Both the position numbers and the translations under genes were made by a program. Shown piece by piece: positions 21,683-29,749 of a stretch of 64,000 nt of DNA (its first letter is position 1; every line of letters starts with the position of its first letter). The stretch is from Aliivibrio_A sp016764915 (lineage in GTDB: Bacteria; Pseudomonadota; Gammaproteobacteria; Enterobacterales; Vibrionaceae). Below the pieces are notes generated by a model that saw nothing but the letters and a program-made list of their open reading frames with translations, made no database searches and had not been told where the DNA came from. The stretch is taken from contig OZ245058.1 of assembly GCA_965224595.1 (NCBI GenBank), positions 2,356,001 to 2,420,000 of the forward strand, given 5' to 3'.

Positions 21683-23131
21683 ATGACCACTGACACCATA
21701 AACAAAGATGAAAAAAAAGGTTTCTTAGCAAACTTAAAATTTCCATCTGCATACACAATCTTATTTGCACTCATCGCTTTTGTTGCATTGTTAACTTGGA
21801 TTGTTCCAGCAGGCCAATACGATCGAGTAATGGATGAGAATTTAGGAAAAGAAGTACCCGTTACAGGTACCTATCAACAAGTTGAAAATAATCCACAAGG
21901 GATTGCTGATATTTTCTTAGCACCAATCGATGGCCTTTATGATCACAACACTTATGAAGCAGCCGCGATTGATGTATCACTGTTCATTCTTGTTATTGGT
22001 GGCTTCCTGGGTCTAGTAACAAAAACAGGAGCAATTGATGCAGGTATTGAAAGAGTAACCGCTCGACTAGAAGGCAGAGAAGAGTGGATGATACCTATCC
22101 TAATGGCTCTGTTTGCAGCTGGCGGTACAATTTACGGCATGGCTGAAGAATCATTACCTTTTTATACTCTACTTGTTCCTGTAATGATTGCCGCTCGTTT
22201 TGACCCAGTTGTTGCCGCTGCAACCGTACTACTTGGTGCTGGTATCGGAACCCTTGGTTCTACTATTAACCCATTTGCAACGGTTATTGCTGCTAATGCT
22301 GCTGGCATTCCATTTACTGATGGAATCATGCTACGTGCTGCTATCTTAGTGATTGGCTGGTTTATCTGTGTTGCTTACGTTATGCGCTACGCAAAAATGG
22401 TTCAAGCTGACCAATCAAAGTCTATTGTTTATGACAAATATGAAGAGAACAAAGCTTTCTTCCTAGGTGACAAAGACGCGCAAGGCAGCCTTGAGTTCAC
22501 GACGACTCGTAAAGTCATTTTAGCTATCTTTGCTGCTTCATTCGGTGTGATGATTTACGGTGTTGCTATTGCTGGTTGGTGGATGGCTGAGATTTCAGCT
22601 ATGTTTATCGCCGCTTCAATCATTGTAGGTCTTGTTGCAAGAATGAGTGAAGAAGATCTTACCTCAAGCTTCATTGATGGTGCTCGTGATCTTCTAGGCG
22701 TTGCACTTATCATCGGTATCGCTCGTGGCATCGTAGTCATCATGGATAGAGGCATGATCACTGATACCATCCTTTTTGCTGCTGAAAACGCTGTGACAGG
22801 TCTTTCATCAATAATGTTCATCAACGTGATGTACTGGTTAGAGATTTTACTGTCATTCCTAGTACCTTCATCATCCGGTCTTGCGGTACTAACCATGCCT
22901 ATTATGGCTCCGCTGGCTGATTTTGCTGGAGTAGGTCGTGATCTAGTGGTAACTGCATACCAATCAGCTTCTGGCATCGTGAATTTAGTGACGCCTACCT
23001 CAGCGGTAGTTATGGGTGGCTTAGCCATTGCTAAAGTTCCTTACGTTCGCTGGTTGAAGTGGGTAATGCCCCTGATTGGAATTTTGATGGTACTTATTAC
23101 TATTATGCTTAGCCTTGGCGCTATCATGTAA
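21683..23131 (+). CDS. yfcC: YfcC-family amino acid transporter/antiporter, probable arginine-ornithine exchange
   Basis: 482 residues with about 12 membrane helices: the N-terminal helix FPSAYTILFALIAFVALLTW, an extracytoplasmic loop, then conserved GGTIYGMAEESLPFY and VPSSSGLAVLTMPIMAPLAD typical of the YfcC/DcuC-related family. The frame is open from 21608, but ATG at 21683 is preceded by AAGGAGAG and begins a normal N-terminus. Adjacent arcA-arcC-argF genes suggest that it imports arginine in exchange for ornithine; this is inferred from context. It has its own terminator and is separated from arcA by 730 bp, so it is a separate transcription unit. Confidence 0.88.
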   Translation: MTTDTINKDEKKGFLANLKFPSAYTILFALIAFVALLTWIVPAGQYDRVMDENLGKEVPVTGTYQQVENNPQGIADIFLAPIDGLYDHNTYEAAAIDVSLFILVIGGFLGLVTKTGAIDAGIERVTARLEGREEWMIPILMALFAAGGTIYGMAEESLPFYTLLVPVMIAARFDPVVAAATVLLGAGIGTLGSTINPFATVIAANAAGIPFTDGIMLRAAILVIGWFICVAYVMRYAKMVQADQSKSIVYDKYEENKAFFLGDKDAQGSLEFTTTRKVILAIFAASFGVMIYGVAIAGWWMAEISAMFIAASIIVGLVARMSEEDLTSSFIDGARDLLGVALIIGIARGIVVIMDRGMITDTILFAAENAVTGLSSIMFINVMYWLEILLSFLVPSSSGLAVLTMPIMAPLADFAGVGRDLVVTAYQSASGIVNLVTPTSAVVMGGLAIAKVPYVRWLKWVMPLIGILMVLITIMLSLGAIM

Positions 23132-23157
23132 TAACAACTCAACACTGTAATCTTAAT

Positions 23158-23183
23158 AAGCCAGCCTCGTGCTGGCTTTTTTT
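23158..23183 (+). terminator. yfcC terminator
   Basis: An 8-bp stem AAGCCAGC/GCTGGCTT with a CTCGT loop, followed by seven T's, 26 bp past the yfcC stop. Confidence 0.88.
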
Positions 23184-23431
23184 ATCTCATACTCTCTTAT
23201 CAAACCTAAACCTCCTCTGTTTTCTTTTAGCATCCTTTTTGAAAGCCAACTCTGTTTAATGAATATATTGACACCAGTTGGTTCAAGAATATTTTAATAA
23301 CGACGGTGCCCTATCTACTCACTCTCACTATCACCACTCCTATATTTTTTAGTCACAAAGCGAAATAATTTCTTTTCAATGATGGGCAGGTTTTACTCAT
23401 CAACAAACCACCCATTTAGGGTTGCTTCTAA

Positions 23432-23623
23432 CTATTTAAATTTAATTTTGACTTGGTTTTTATCATTTTCATATACAGCTTCGAAAAAAGTGCATAACTG
23501 CTCATTTGTTGATATTTTCACCAGAAATAGTGACTGCATAAAATCCCACTTACATTTTCTTCTATGAAAGCGTTTCAGTAAGTTAGCACCATCGACACCA
23601 CTCAACACGCACTTTTTTGACAT
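23432..23623 (-). CDS. Hypothetical small protein (63 aa)
   Basis: I do not recognise this frame. It starts MSKKCVLSGVDGANLLKRF and is basic in its first half, with two early cysteines (C5, C24) and a third later. A reasonable ribosome site (AGGGA, 7-nt spacer) precedes ATG at 23623. The frame is also open to an ATG at 23653. No domain, signal peptide or membrane helix is seen. It lies alone, opposite in direction to its neighbours, so it may be chance. Confidence 0.3.
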   Translation of the reverse strand: MSKKCVLSGVDGANLLKRFHRRKCKWDFMQSLFLVKISTNEQLCTFFEAVYENDKNQVKIKFK

Positions 23624-23703
23624 ATAAATTCCCTGAAAAAAACCAAAATTCATGAATAAATAACGCTTTCAAAACAATGACTTACAATTCAACTTACTCG
23701 CTA

Positions 23704-23725
23704 AAATGTGATCTAGATCGAGGAA
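23704..23725. promoter_or_regulatory. Candidate CRP site upstream of arcA
   Basis: The first 16 bases, AAATGTGATCTAGATC, match the 22-bp CRP consensus exactly; the right half-site is degenerate (GAGGAA in place of ACATTT). It lies about 140 bp upstream of arcA. Confidence 0.45.
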
Positions 23726-23788
23726 TTGCAGCCCTAGTCGAGTATGATTAATCCATACGATAAAGCGAAGTTCGAAACGAGTAAAAAC

Positions 23789-23802
23789 TGTATTTTCATT
23801 CA
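23789..23802. promoter_or_regulatory. Candidate ARG box upstream of arcA
   Basis: TGTATTTTCATTCA matches the ArgR consensus core TGAATWWWWATTCA at 12 of 14 positions. It lies 62 bp upstream of arcA, in promoter range. An ArgR-type regulator is encoded 5 kb downstream. Confidence 0.45.
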
Positions 23803-23863
23803 TCTTCGCCATTTAAATTAGTGTTGGCATATTGCCAGTTAGTCATCTAAGAGAGAGTTGAAC

Positions 23864-25084
23864 ATGAGTAAGTTATACGTAGGTTCAGAAGTTGGTCAGC
23901 TAAAGAGAGTTTTAGTTCACCGTCCAAGACGTTCACTAAACCACTTAACGCCATCTAACTGCCACGATTTATTATTTGATGATGTGTTAGCAGTAGAGCG
24001 TGCAGGTAAAGAGCATGATGTCTTTACAAAAACGTTGCGTGACCAAGGTGTAGAAGTTTTACTTCTAACTAATCTTCTTGCTGATACGTTAGCAGTGACT
24101 GAAGCTAAAGAGTGGTTGTTGACTCGTCAAATATCTGATTACCGTTTAGGTACTACATTTGCTAATGACGTACGCTGTCATCTAGGTGACCTACCAAACA
24201 TCGAACTTTCTAAAATCCTAACTGGTGGTTTGTCTTACGCTGAAATGCCTATGAAATCATCTTCTATGATGCAAGGTATTCACGCTCCAACAGACTTCAT
24301 CATTGAACCACTACCGAATCACCTATTTACTCGTGATACATCTTGCTGGGTATACGGCGGCGTTTCTATCAACCCAATGGCTAAAGAAGCTCGTCAACGT
24401 GAAACTAACCACGTTCGTGCAATCTATCGTTGGCACCCAACGTTCGCTGGTCAAGACTTCATTAAGTACTACGGCGACGAAGAAAAAATGTACGACAACT
24501 CTACAATCGAAGGCGGCGACGTACTGGTTATTGGTAAAGGCACTGTACTTATCGGTATGTCTGAGCGTACAACACCACAAGGTGTTGAGCAGCTAGCATC
24601 TGGCCTATTCAAGCACGGCCAAGCGAAGCAAGTTATTGCAATGCAACTACCTAAGCACCGCTCTTGCATGCACTTAGATACAGTAATGACACACATGGAC
24701 ATAGATACATTCTCTGTTTACCCGGAAGTTGTTCGTAAAGACGTTCAATGCTGGAGCCTAACTGGCGACGAAACTGGCGCAGTGAATGTAAAAGAAGAAG
24801 GTTACTTCGTTACTGCTATCGAAAAAGCATTAGGCGTAGACAAACTAAACCTAATCACAACTGGCGGTGACAACTTCACAGCTGAACGTGAGCAATGGAA
24901 TGATGCGAACAACGTACTAACAGTTAAACCTGGTGTGGTAATTGGTTACGAAGGTAACACTTACACTAACGAAAAATACGACAAAGCTGGCATCACAGTT
25001 CTGCCTATCCCAGGTGATGAACTTGGACGTGGACGTGGCGGCGCTCGCTGCATGAGTTGCCCAATCGAACGTGACGGTATCTAA
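23864..25084 (+). CDS. arcA: Arginine deiminase
   Basis: 406 residues (typical 406-418). It hydrolyses arginine to citrulline and ammonia, the first step of the deiminase pathway. Family motifs include LFTRDTSCWVYGG, the catalytic His in HLDTVMTHMD, and the C-terminal GRGRGGARCMSCPIERDG holding the nucleophilic Cys. ATG at 23864 with a GAGAGAG site is preferred over a TTG six bases upstream. It is first in an arcA-arcC-argF cluster with gaps of 67 and 103 bp, each containing a hairpin. Candidate CRP and ARG sites lie upstream. Confidence 0.97.
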   Translation: MSKLYVGSEVGQLKRVLVHRPRRSLNHLTPSNCHDLLFDDVLAVERAGKEHDVFTKTLRDQGVEVLLLTNLLADTLAVTEAKEWLLTRQISDYRLGTTFANDVRCHLGDLPNIELSKILTGGLSYAEMPMKSSSMMQGIHAPTDFIIEPLPNHLFTRDTSCWVYGGVSINPMAKEARQRETNHVRAIYRWHPTFAGQDFIKYYGDEEKMYDNSTIEGGDVLVIGKGTVLIGMSERTTPQGVEQLASGLFKHGQAKQVIAMQLPKHRSCMHLDTVMTHMDIDTFSVYPEVVRKDVQCWSLTGDETGAVNVKEEGYFVTAIEKALGVDKLNLITTGGDNFTAEREQWNDANNVLTVKPGVVIGYEGNTYTNEKYDKAGITVLPIPGDELGRGRGGARCMSCPIERDGI

Positions 25085-25100
25085 TTTCAACAATACGACG

Positions 25101-25121
25101 CTGGTGAGTCTTTCTCGCCAG
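25101..25121 (+). other. Intercistronic hairpin arcA-arcC
   Basis: CTGGTGAG and CTCGCCAG form an 8-bp stem (one G-U pair) with a 5-nt loop, 16 bp after the arcA stop. No T-run long enough for termination follows. It is likely an mRNA processing or stability element within the operon. Confidence 0.55.
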
Positions 25122-25151
25122 TTTCTATTCCTAATATAAGAGATATGAACA

Positions 25152-26063
25152 ATGACTAAAAAGACTGTAGTTGTTGCACTAGGTGGAAACGCATTACTTC
25201 GTCGCGGCGAGCCGTTGGAAGCGGCTACACAGCGTGCGAATATCGCAAAAGCTGCCAAAACGATTTCTGAAATAGCAAAAGAATACAATGTTGTATTAGT
25301 ACATGGAAATGGACCACAAGTGGGCCTACTAGCCCTACAAGGTTTAGAGTACAAAGCTGTAGCTCCATACCCATTAGATGTATTAGGGTCAGAAACACAA
25401 GGCATGATCGGTTATATGTTGATGCAAGAGTTGCATAACCTACTACCAAAGTTGAACGTATCATGCATGCTTACTCAGATGAAAGTGGATCCAAATGATC
25501 CAGCATTTTTGGACCCAACTAAACCAATTGGTCCTATTTATCCTGAAGCAGAAGCTCGAGAGTTAGCAGAGAAATATAACTGGACGGTAAAACCTGATGG
25601 AAAACATTTCCGTCGCGTAGTTCCAAGCCCACAACCTATTGGTATTGTTGAAGATGATGCTATCTCTTGCCTAATTGCTCAGGGTCACCTAGTAATTTGT
25701 ACTGGCGGCGGTGGTATTCCAGTTAAAGAAGAAAACGGCAAACTTATTGGTATTGAAGCCGTTATCGACAAAGATATGTCTGCAGCTTACTTAGCAAAAC
25801 AGATTAATGCTGACGCACTACTTATTCTGACAGACGCAAATGCTGTATACCTTGATTGGGGTAAACCAACTCAACAAGCAATTCGCAGTACAACACCAAC
25901 TGAACTTGCTCAATATGAGTTTGATGCTGGATCAATGGGGCCAAAAATTCAAGCTTCATGTGAATTCATCAATCAAGGCGGCAAATTAGTAGGTATCGGT
26001 GACTTAGAAGATGGTTTAAACATCTTAAATGGCACTGCAGGAACGAATATAATTCCTGAGTAA
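25152..26063 (+). CDS. arcC: Carbamate kinase
   Basis: 303 residues (typical ~300-310), amino-acid-kinase fold. It transfers the phosphate of carbamoyl phosphate to ADP, giving ATP, CO2 and ammonia, the energy-yielding step of the pathway. Motifs: VVVALGGNALLRRGEP at the N-terminus, VLVHGNGPQVGLLALQ, CTGGGGIPV, and VIDKDMSAAYLA (residues ~215-226). It follows arcA by 67 bp and precedes argF by 103 bp. Confidence 0.97.
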   Translation: MTKKTVVVALGGNALLRRGEPLEAATQRANIAKAAKTISEIAKEYNVVLVHGNGPQVGLLALQGLEYKAVAPYPLDVLGSETQGMIGYMLMQELHNLLPKLNVSCMLTQMKVDPNDPAFLDPTKPIGPIYPEAEARELAEKYNWTVKPDGKHFRRVVPSPQPIGIVEDDAISCLIAQGHLVICTGGGGIPVKEENGKLIGIEAVIDKDMSAAYLAKQINADALLILTDANAVYLDWGKPTQQAIRSTTPTELAQYEFDAGSMGPKIQASCEFINQGGKLVGIGDLEDGLNILNGTAGTNIIPE

Positions 26064-26116
26064 ATTAATAATCATTCACATTGAGTGATAATTTAAGTAT
26101 AAATAACGTATATAGC

Positions 26117-26135
26117 CTGGTGATTTAATCACCAG
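26117..26135 (+). other. Intercistronic hairpin arcC-argF
   Basis: CTGGTGATT and AATCACCAG form perfect 9-bp arms around one base. No T-run follows. It has the same position and a similar arm sequence to the arcA-arcC hairpin, consistent with segmental mRNA stability control. Confidence 0.6.
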
Positions 26136-26166
26136 ACTTATTATTAAAAATATTAAGGAACAAATC

Positions 26167-27177
26167 ATGGCTTTTAATCTACGTAACCGTAACTTCCTAA
26201 AATTACTAGACTTCACTCCACGTGAAATTCAGCACATGCTAGAACTTGCTGCTGACCTTAAAAAAGCAAAATACAACGGCTACGAGCAACCTACTCTAAC
26301 CGGTAAAAATATTGCGATGATTTTTGAAAAAGCGTCAACTCGTACTCGTTGCGCATTTGAAGTAGCAGCCTACGACCAAGGCGCTAACGTAACTTACTTG
26401 GGCCCTTCTGGTTCTCAAATCGGTTACAAAGAGTCAATGAAAGATACTGCTCGTGTTCTTGGCCGCATGTACGATGGCATTGAATACCGTGGCTATGGCC
26501 AAGAGATCGTTGAAGAACTAGGCGCTCACGCTGGTGTTCCAGTATGGAATGGCCTAACTGACGAATTCCACCCAACTCAAATCCTAGCTGACTTCCTAAC
26601 GATGCAAGAGCACGGTCGTGGTAAGAAACTAAATGAAATGACGTTTGCATACCTAGGTGATGCTCGTAACAACATGGGCAACTCTCTAATGGTTGGTGCT
26701 GCAAAAATGGGCATGGACATCCGTCTTGTTGCTCCTAAGGCATTCTGGCCTGAAGACGAGTTAGTAGCACAGTGTCGTGAAATTGCTGCTGAAACTGGTG
26801 CAAAAATCACTGTAACTGAAGACGTTAAAGAAGGCGTTCAAGGTTGTGATTTCCTATACACTGATGTTTGGGTGTCAATGGGCGAAGCGAAAGAAGCATG
26901 GGCTGCGCGTATCAACCTAATGATGCCTTACCAAGTAAACATGGAAATGCTTAAAGCAACGGGTAACCCAGATGTTAAATTCATGCACTGCCTACCTGCA
27001 TTCCACGGTGAAGATACTGTTGTTGGTAAAGAGCTTGCTCAAGAATACCCAATGCTAAAAGACGGTGTTGAAGTGACTGATGAAGTGGTTGAGTCTAAGC
27101 ACTCTATCGTATTCGACGAAGCTGAAAACCGTATGCACACAATCAAAGCAATCATGGTTGCTACACTAGGAAGCTAA
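26167..27177 (+). CDS. argF: Ornithine carbamoyltransferase
   Basis: 336 residues, matching the OTCase family (334-336). The carbamoyl-phosphate motif STRTR is at 57-61, with FHPTQILAD and the ornithine-binding HCLPAFHG (~274-281). In the arc cluster it would work catabolically, turning citrulline and phosphate into ornithine and carbamoyl phosphate; it may also serve biosynthesis. Sequence alone does not separate argF from catabolic arcB; vibrio annotations usually call it argF. Ribosome site AAGGA precedes the ATG. A strong terminator follows. Confidence 0.94.
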   Translation: MAFNLRNRNFLKLLDFTPREIQHMLELAADLKKAKYNGYEQPTLTGKNIAMIFEKASTRTRCAFEVAAYDQGANVTYLGPSGSQIGYKESMKDTARVLGRMYDGIEYRGYGQEIVEELGAHAGVPVWNGLTDEFHPTQILADFLTMQEHGRGKKLNEMTFAYLGDARNNMGNSLMVGAAKMGMDIRLVAPKAFWPEDELVAQCREIAAETGAKITVTEDVKEGVQGCDFLYTDVWVSMGEAKEAWAARINLMMPYQVNMEMLKATGNPDVKFMHCLPAFHGEDTVVGKELAQEYPMLKDGVEVTDEVVESKHSIVFDEAENRMHTIKAIMVATLGS

Positions 27178-27200
27178 TAAACAATTAATTTCCTATATAA

Positions 27201-27225
27201 AAAGAGCTGTTTACAGCTCTTTTTT
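27201..27225 (+). terminator. arc operon terminator
   Basis: A 9-bp stem AAAGAGCTG/CAGCTCTTT with TTTA loop and T-run, 23 bp past the argF stop. Confidence 0.9.
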
Positions 27226-27372
27226 GTTTCCTTTACGCATAAAAAATCAAACTGAAAAATTAAAATCTCGCAATTTACCCTACCTTTCAGCAACAAACCA
27301 AAAATTCAAAGTGATTGAATTTTGAATAAACTTTCATAAAATTAATAGTTACAATTTCTTTGATGCAAACGC

Positions 27373-27400
27373 TTGCGCTGAATAAATCTGTCGGTATAAT
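27373..27400 (+). promoter_or_regulatory. pyrLBI promoter
   Basis: -35 TTGCGC and a perfect -10 TATAAT are separated by 16 bp, 27 bp upstream of the leader peptide start. Next to it, TGAATAAACTTTCA at 27323-27336 resembles an ARG box (12 of 14). Confidence 0.75.
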
Positions 27401-27426
27401 TCGGTGCAATTGATTAGGAAGCCATA

Positions 27427-27540
27427 ATGACCATCAGACGAAACAAACAAGAGTTATCTCAGCAACTGACCCCAAAAAGGGTTGGCGGGATCTCTTTTTT
27501 GGTTATCCTATCTACCATTTTTAAAAAAACAATCAATTAA
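27427..27540 (+). CDS. pyrL: pyrBI leader peptide
   Basis: A 37-residue frame beginning MTIRRNKQELSQQL and ending FKKTIN, preceded by AGGAAG. Its stop codon abuts the attenuator hairpin and its second half spans T-rich tracts suited to RNA polymerase pausing. This is the arrangement known from enterobacterial pyrBI attenuation: when UTP is low, polymerase pauses, the ribosome catches up and prevents hairpin formation. The peptide itself probably has no function. Confidence 0.8.
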   Translation: MTIRRNKQELSQQLTPKRVGGISFLVILSTIFKKTIN

Positions 27541-27569
27541 AAGCCTCCAATTATTGGAGGCTTTTTTTT
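27541..27569 (+). terminator. pyrBI attenuator
   Basis: A 10-bp GC-containing stem (AAGCCTCCAA/TTGGAGGCTT) with a 3-nt loop and eight T's. It directly follows the leader peptide stop and ends 37 bp before pyrB. It is expected to end most transcripts when UTP is plentiful. Confidence 0.88.
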
Positions 27570-27606
27570 GTCTAAAAATTATTACAACAATAAGGAAAAG
27601 ACAGCC

Positions 27607-28536
27607 ATGACGCACTCGTTGTATCAAAAAAACATCATTTCTATCCCTGAGCTATCAAGAAGTGAACTTGAACTTATCGTTGAAACTGCTGGCAGATTAA
27701 AAGCAGAACCAAATCCAGAGTTATTGAAAAATAAAGTCGTTGCCAGTTGCTTCTTTGAACCTTCAACACGAACTCGTCTATCTTTTGAAACAGCCATTCA
27801 ACGTCTGGGTGGTACTGTAATCGGCTTTGATAACGGTAGTAACACATCACTCGCAAAGAAAGGGGAGACACTGTCTGATTCAGTACAGGTTATCGCCTCT
27901 TACGTTGACGCTTTTGTGATGCGTCATCCTCAAGAAGGTGCTGCACGCTTAGCTTCAGAGTTCTCAAATGGGGTTCCAATTATCAATGGAGGTGATGGTG
28001 CAAATCAACATCCAACCCAAACTCTGCTCGATCTTTTCTCTATCTATGAGACACAAGGTACATTAGATAATCTAAACGTTGCTTTTGTTGGTGATCTTAA
28101 ATACGGCCGTACTGTTCATTCATTAACGCAAGCATTGGCAAAATTCAACAACATTAAATTCTACTTCATTGCCCCAGACGTATTAGCAATGCCTGATTAC
28201 ATCTGTGAAGATCTTGATGAAGCCGGCATTGAATATCAAGTGCTAAGAGAGATGGATTCGGTCATATCTGAACTTGATATTTTATACATGACTCGAGTTC
28301 AAAAAGAGCGTTTTGATGAATCAGAATATGCACACATTAAATCAGCGTATATTTTAGATACCACAACACTGAAAAATGCCAAGCCAAACTTGAAAGTCTT
28401 ACACCCACTGCCACGTGTTGATGAAATTTCTGTAGATGTTGATAAAACCCCGCACGCATACTACTTTCAACAAGCTGAAAACGGTGTGTATGCACGTGAA
28501 GCTTTGCTGGCTCTAGTTCTCAATAAATCGCTTTAA
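27607..28536 (+). CDS. pyrB: Aspartate carbamoyltransferase catalytic subunit
   Basis: 309 residues (E. coli 311). It condenses carbamoyl phosphate and aspartate, the committed step of pyrimidine synthesis. The carbamoyl-phosphate site is STRTR at 53-57, with DGANQHPTQTLLD, and HPLPRVDEI near 265-273. The frame is open from a TTG at 27568, inside the attenuator, but ATG 27607 with AAGGAAAAG upstream gives the normal N-terminus (MTHSLYQKNIISI). It is followed 15 bp later by pyrI. Confidence 0.97.
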   Translation: MTHSLYQKNIISIPELSRSELELIVETAGRLKAEPNPELLKNKVVASCFFEPSTRTRLSFETAIQRLGGTVIGFDNGSNTSLAKKGETLSDSVQVIASYVDAFVMRHPQEGAARLASEFSNGVPIINGGDGANQHPTQTLLDLFSIYETQGTLDNLNVAFVGDLKYGRTVHSLTQALAKFNNIKFYFIAPDVLAMPDYICEDLDEAGIEYQVLREMDSVISELDILYMTRVQKERFDESEYAHIKSAYILDTTTLKNAKPNLKVLHPLPRVDEISVDVDKTPHAYYFQQAENGVYAREALLALVLNKSL

Positions 28537-28551
28537 GTAGGAGAAAGTATC

Positions 28552-29016
28552 ATGGTAAAAGAGACCCAATTACGCGTTGAAGCGATCAAAAACGGCACGG
28601 TAATCGACCATATTCCAGCTAATGTTGGTATCAAGGTATTAAAACTGTTTCAAATGCACAAATCGACTGAAAAGGTGACCATAGGTTTAAACTTACCTTC
28701 ATCTCTTTTAGGAACTAAAGACTTACTTAAATTTGAAAATACATTCGTATCAGAAGATCAAGCAAGTAAGCTAGCTCTTTATGCCCCTAACGCAACAGTG
28801 AATCAAATTGAAGATTACAATGTTGTTAAAAAGATACCACTGATTTTACCAACAAAAATCACCAACGTTTTTGAGTGTCCAAACAGTAACTGTATCACTC
28901 ACGGTGAACCTGTTGAGAGTAGTTTTAGTGTTATCACTAAAAAAGAAGAGATCCAACTTAAATGCAAATATTGTGAAAAGGTATTCGCAAGAGAGATTGT
29001 CACTGATAGGAAATAA
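28552..29016 (+). CDS. pyrI: Aspartate carbamoyltransferase regulatory subunit
   Basis: 154 residues (E. coli 153). The N-terminal allosteric domain binding CTP/ATP (LRVEAIKNGTVIDHIPANVG) is followed by a zinc domain with four Cys in CPNSNC and CKYCEKVF. It holds PyrB trimers in the c6r6 holoenzyme and gives feedback control. Ribosome site TAGGAG. A terminator lies 23 bp downstream. Confidence 0.97.
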   Translation: MVKETQLRVEAIKNGTVIDHIPANVGIKVLKLFQMHKSTEKVTIGLNLPSSLLGTKDLLKFENTFVSEDQASKLALYAPNATVNQIEDYNVVKKIPLILPTKITNVFECPNSNCITHGEPVESSFSVITKKEEIQLKCKYCEKVFAREIVTDRK

Positions 29017-29038
29017 ACTCTTCAACATACTGTAAATT

Positions 29039-29066
29039 AAGCCTTACCTCTGTAAGGCTTTTTTTT
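29039..29066 (+). terminator. pyrBI terminator
   Basis: A 9-bp stem AAGCCTTAC/GTAAGGCTT, short loop, then a T-run. Confidence 0.9.
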
Positions 29067-29179
29067 ATTTCGCTGTCATCATCTTCGGTGATACTCATCA
29101 AATTTTCTAATGTATTAACCTGATAGAATCCCTGATCTCTAGTGTTTTTTTCCAACCTATTACTAGCAAGGAATGGTTG

Positions 29180-29668
29180 ATGACAATTAATGCCCCCAAA
29201 AAAACTGCCGCGTGTGAGGATACAATTTTTCATGCGTGTAAACGACTGTTACAACAGCAAAGTTTTTCTACTCAAGATGAAGTAAGAGCCGGTTTGTTCA
29301 ATCTTGGTTTTACCGATGTTAGTCAATCTACTGTTTCAAGATTGCTCTCTCGTCTAAATGTGGTTAAGGTGCCCAATGCGCACGGGAAAAAAGTCTATTG
29401 CTTAACCGTAGAAAGTGAACCGGTGCATATCAATTCATCGATTTTATCTCAAATCGAGTACGTCACTCATAATCAGTTGGTTGTTGTAGTAAAAACACAC
29501 CCTGGCGGCGCACAACTTGTGGGACGGCTGATCGATACTCAACCGCATCAAGAGATTTTGGGTTCGGTTGGTGGGAACGATACAGTAATGATCGCACCAA
29601 GAGACGTCAATCATATTGATGAGTGTGAGAGAGTAGTGAGAGAGCGTTTAGGCTTCCCTGTAAAGTAA
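29180..29668 (+). CDS. argR: ArgR-family arginine repressor
   Basis: 162 residues (E. coli ArgR 156). The N-terminal winged helix includes FSTQDEVRAGLFNLGFTDVSQSTVSRLLSRL, typical of ArgR DNA-binding domains (cited here only as a guide: key part is the QSTVSRLL recognition helix at ~49-56). The C-terminal oligomerisation/arginine domain ends in GSVGGNDTVMIAP. In E. coli ArgR the corresponding motif is GDDT, and here the first Asp is Asn. ATG at 29180 is preferred over an upstream TTG and has AAGGAATGG. It lies downstream of the arc and pyr operons and is likely their regulator. It may be a paralogue of the canonical argR usually found beside mdh in vibrios; that locus is outside the window. 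Confidence 0.88.
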   Translation: MTINAPKKTAACEDTIFHACKRLLQQQSFSTQDEVRAGLFNLGFTDVSQSTVSRLLSRLNVVKVPNAHGKKVYCLTVESEPVHINSSILSQIEYVTHNQLVVVVKTHPGGAQLVGRLIDTQPHQEILGSVGGNDTVMIAPRDVNHIDECERVVRERLGFPVK

Positions 29669-29749
29669 TCACTTTTACCTAGCCTTATAACCGCTTATAT
29701 TAATGGGAAATATAAGCGGAACATAAACTCATAATAAGGATAAAAATAA

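Larger units (their letters stand above)
23184..23863. other. Intergenic region upstream of arcA
   Basis: 680 bp between the yfcC terminator and arcA. It contains a weakly supported small minus-strand reading frame (23432-23623) and, in its last 160 bp, a CRP-like sequence and an ARG-box-like sequence. The rest is AT-rich with no feature recognised. Confidence 0.5.

Noticed and set aside
22555..23028. 157-codon antisense frame within yfcC
   Set aside because: It is a shadow of the transporter gene, which has strong membrane-protein motifs on the plus strand.
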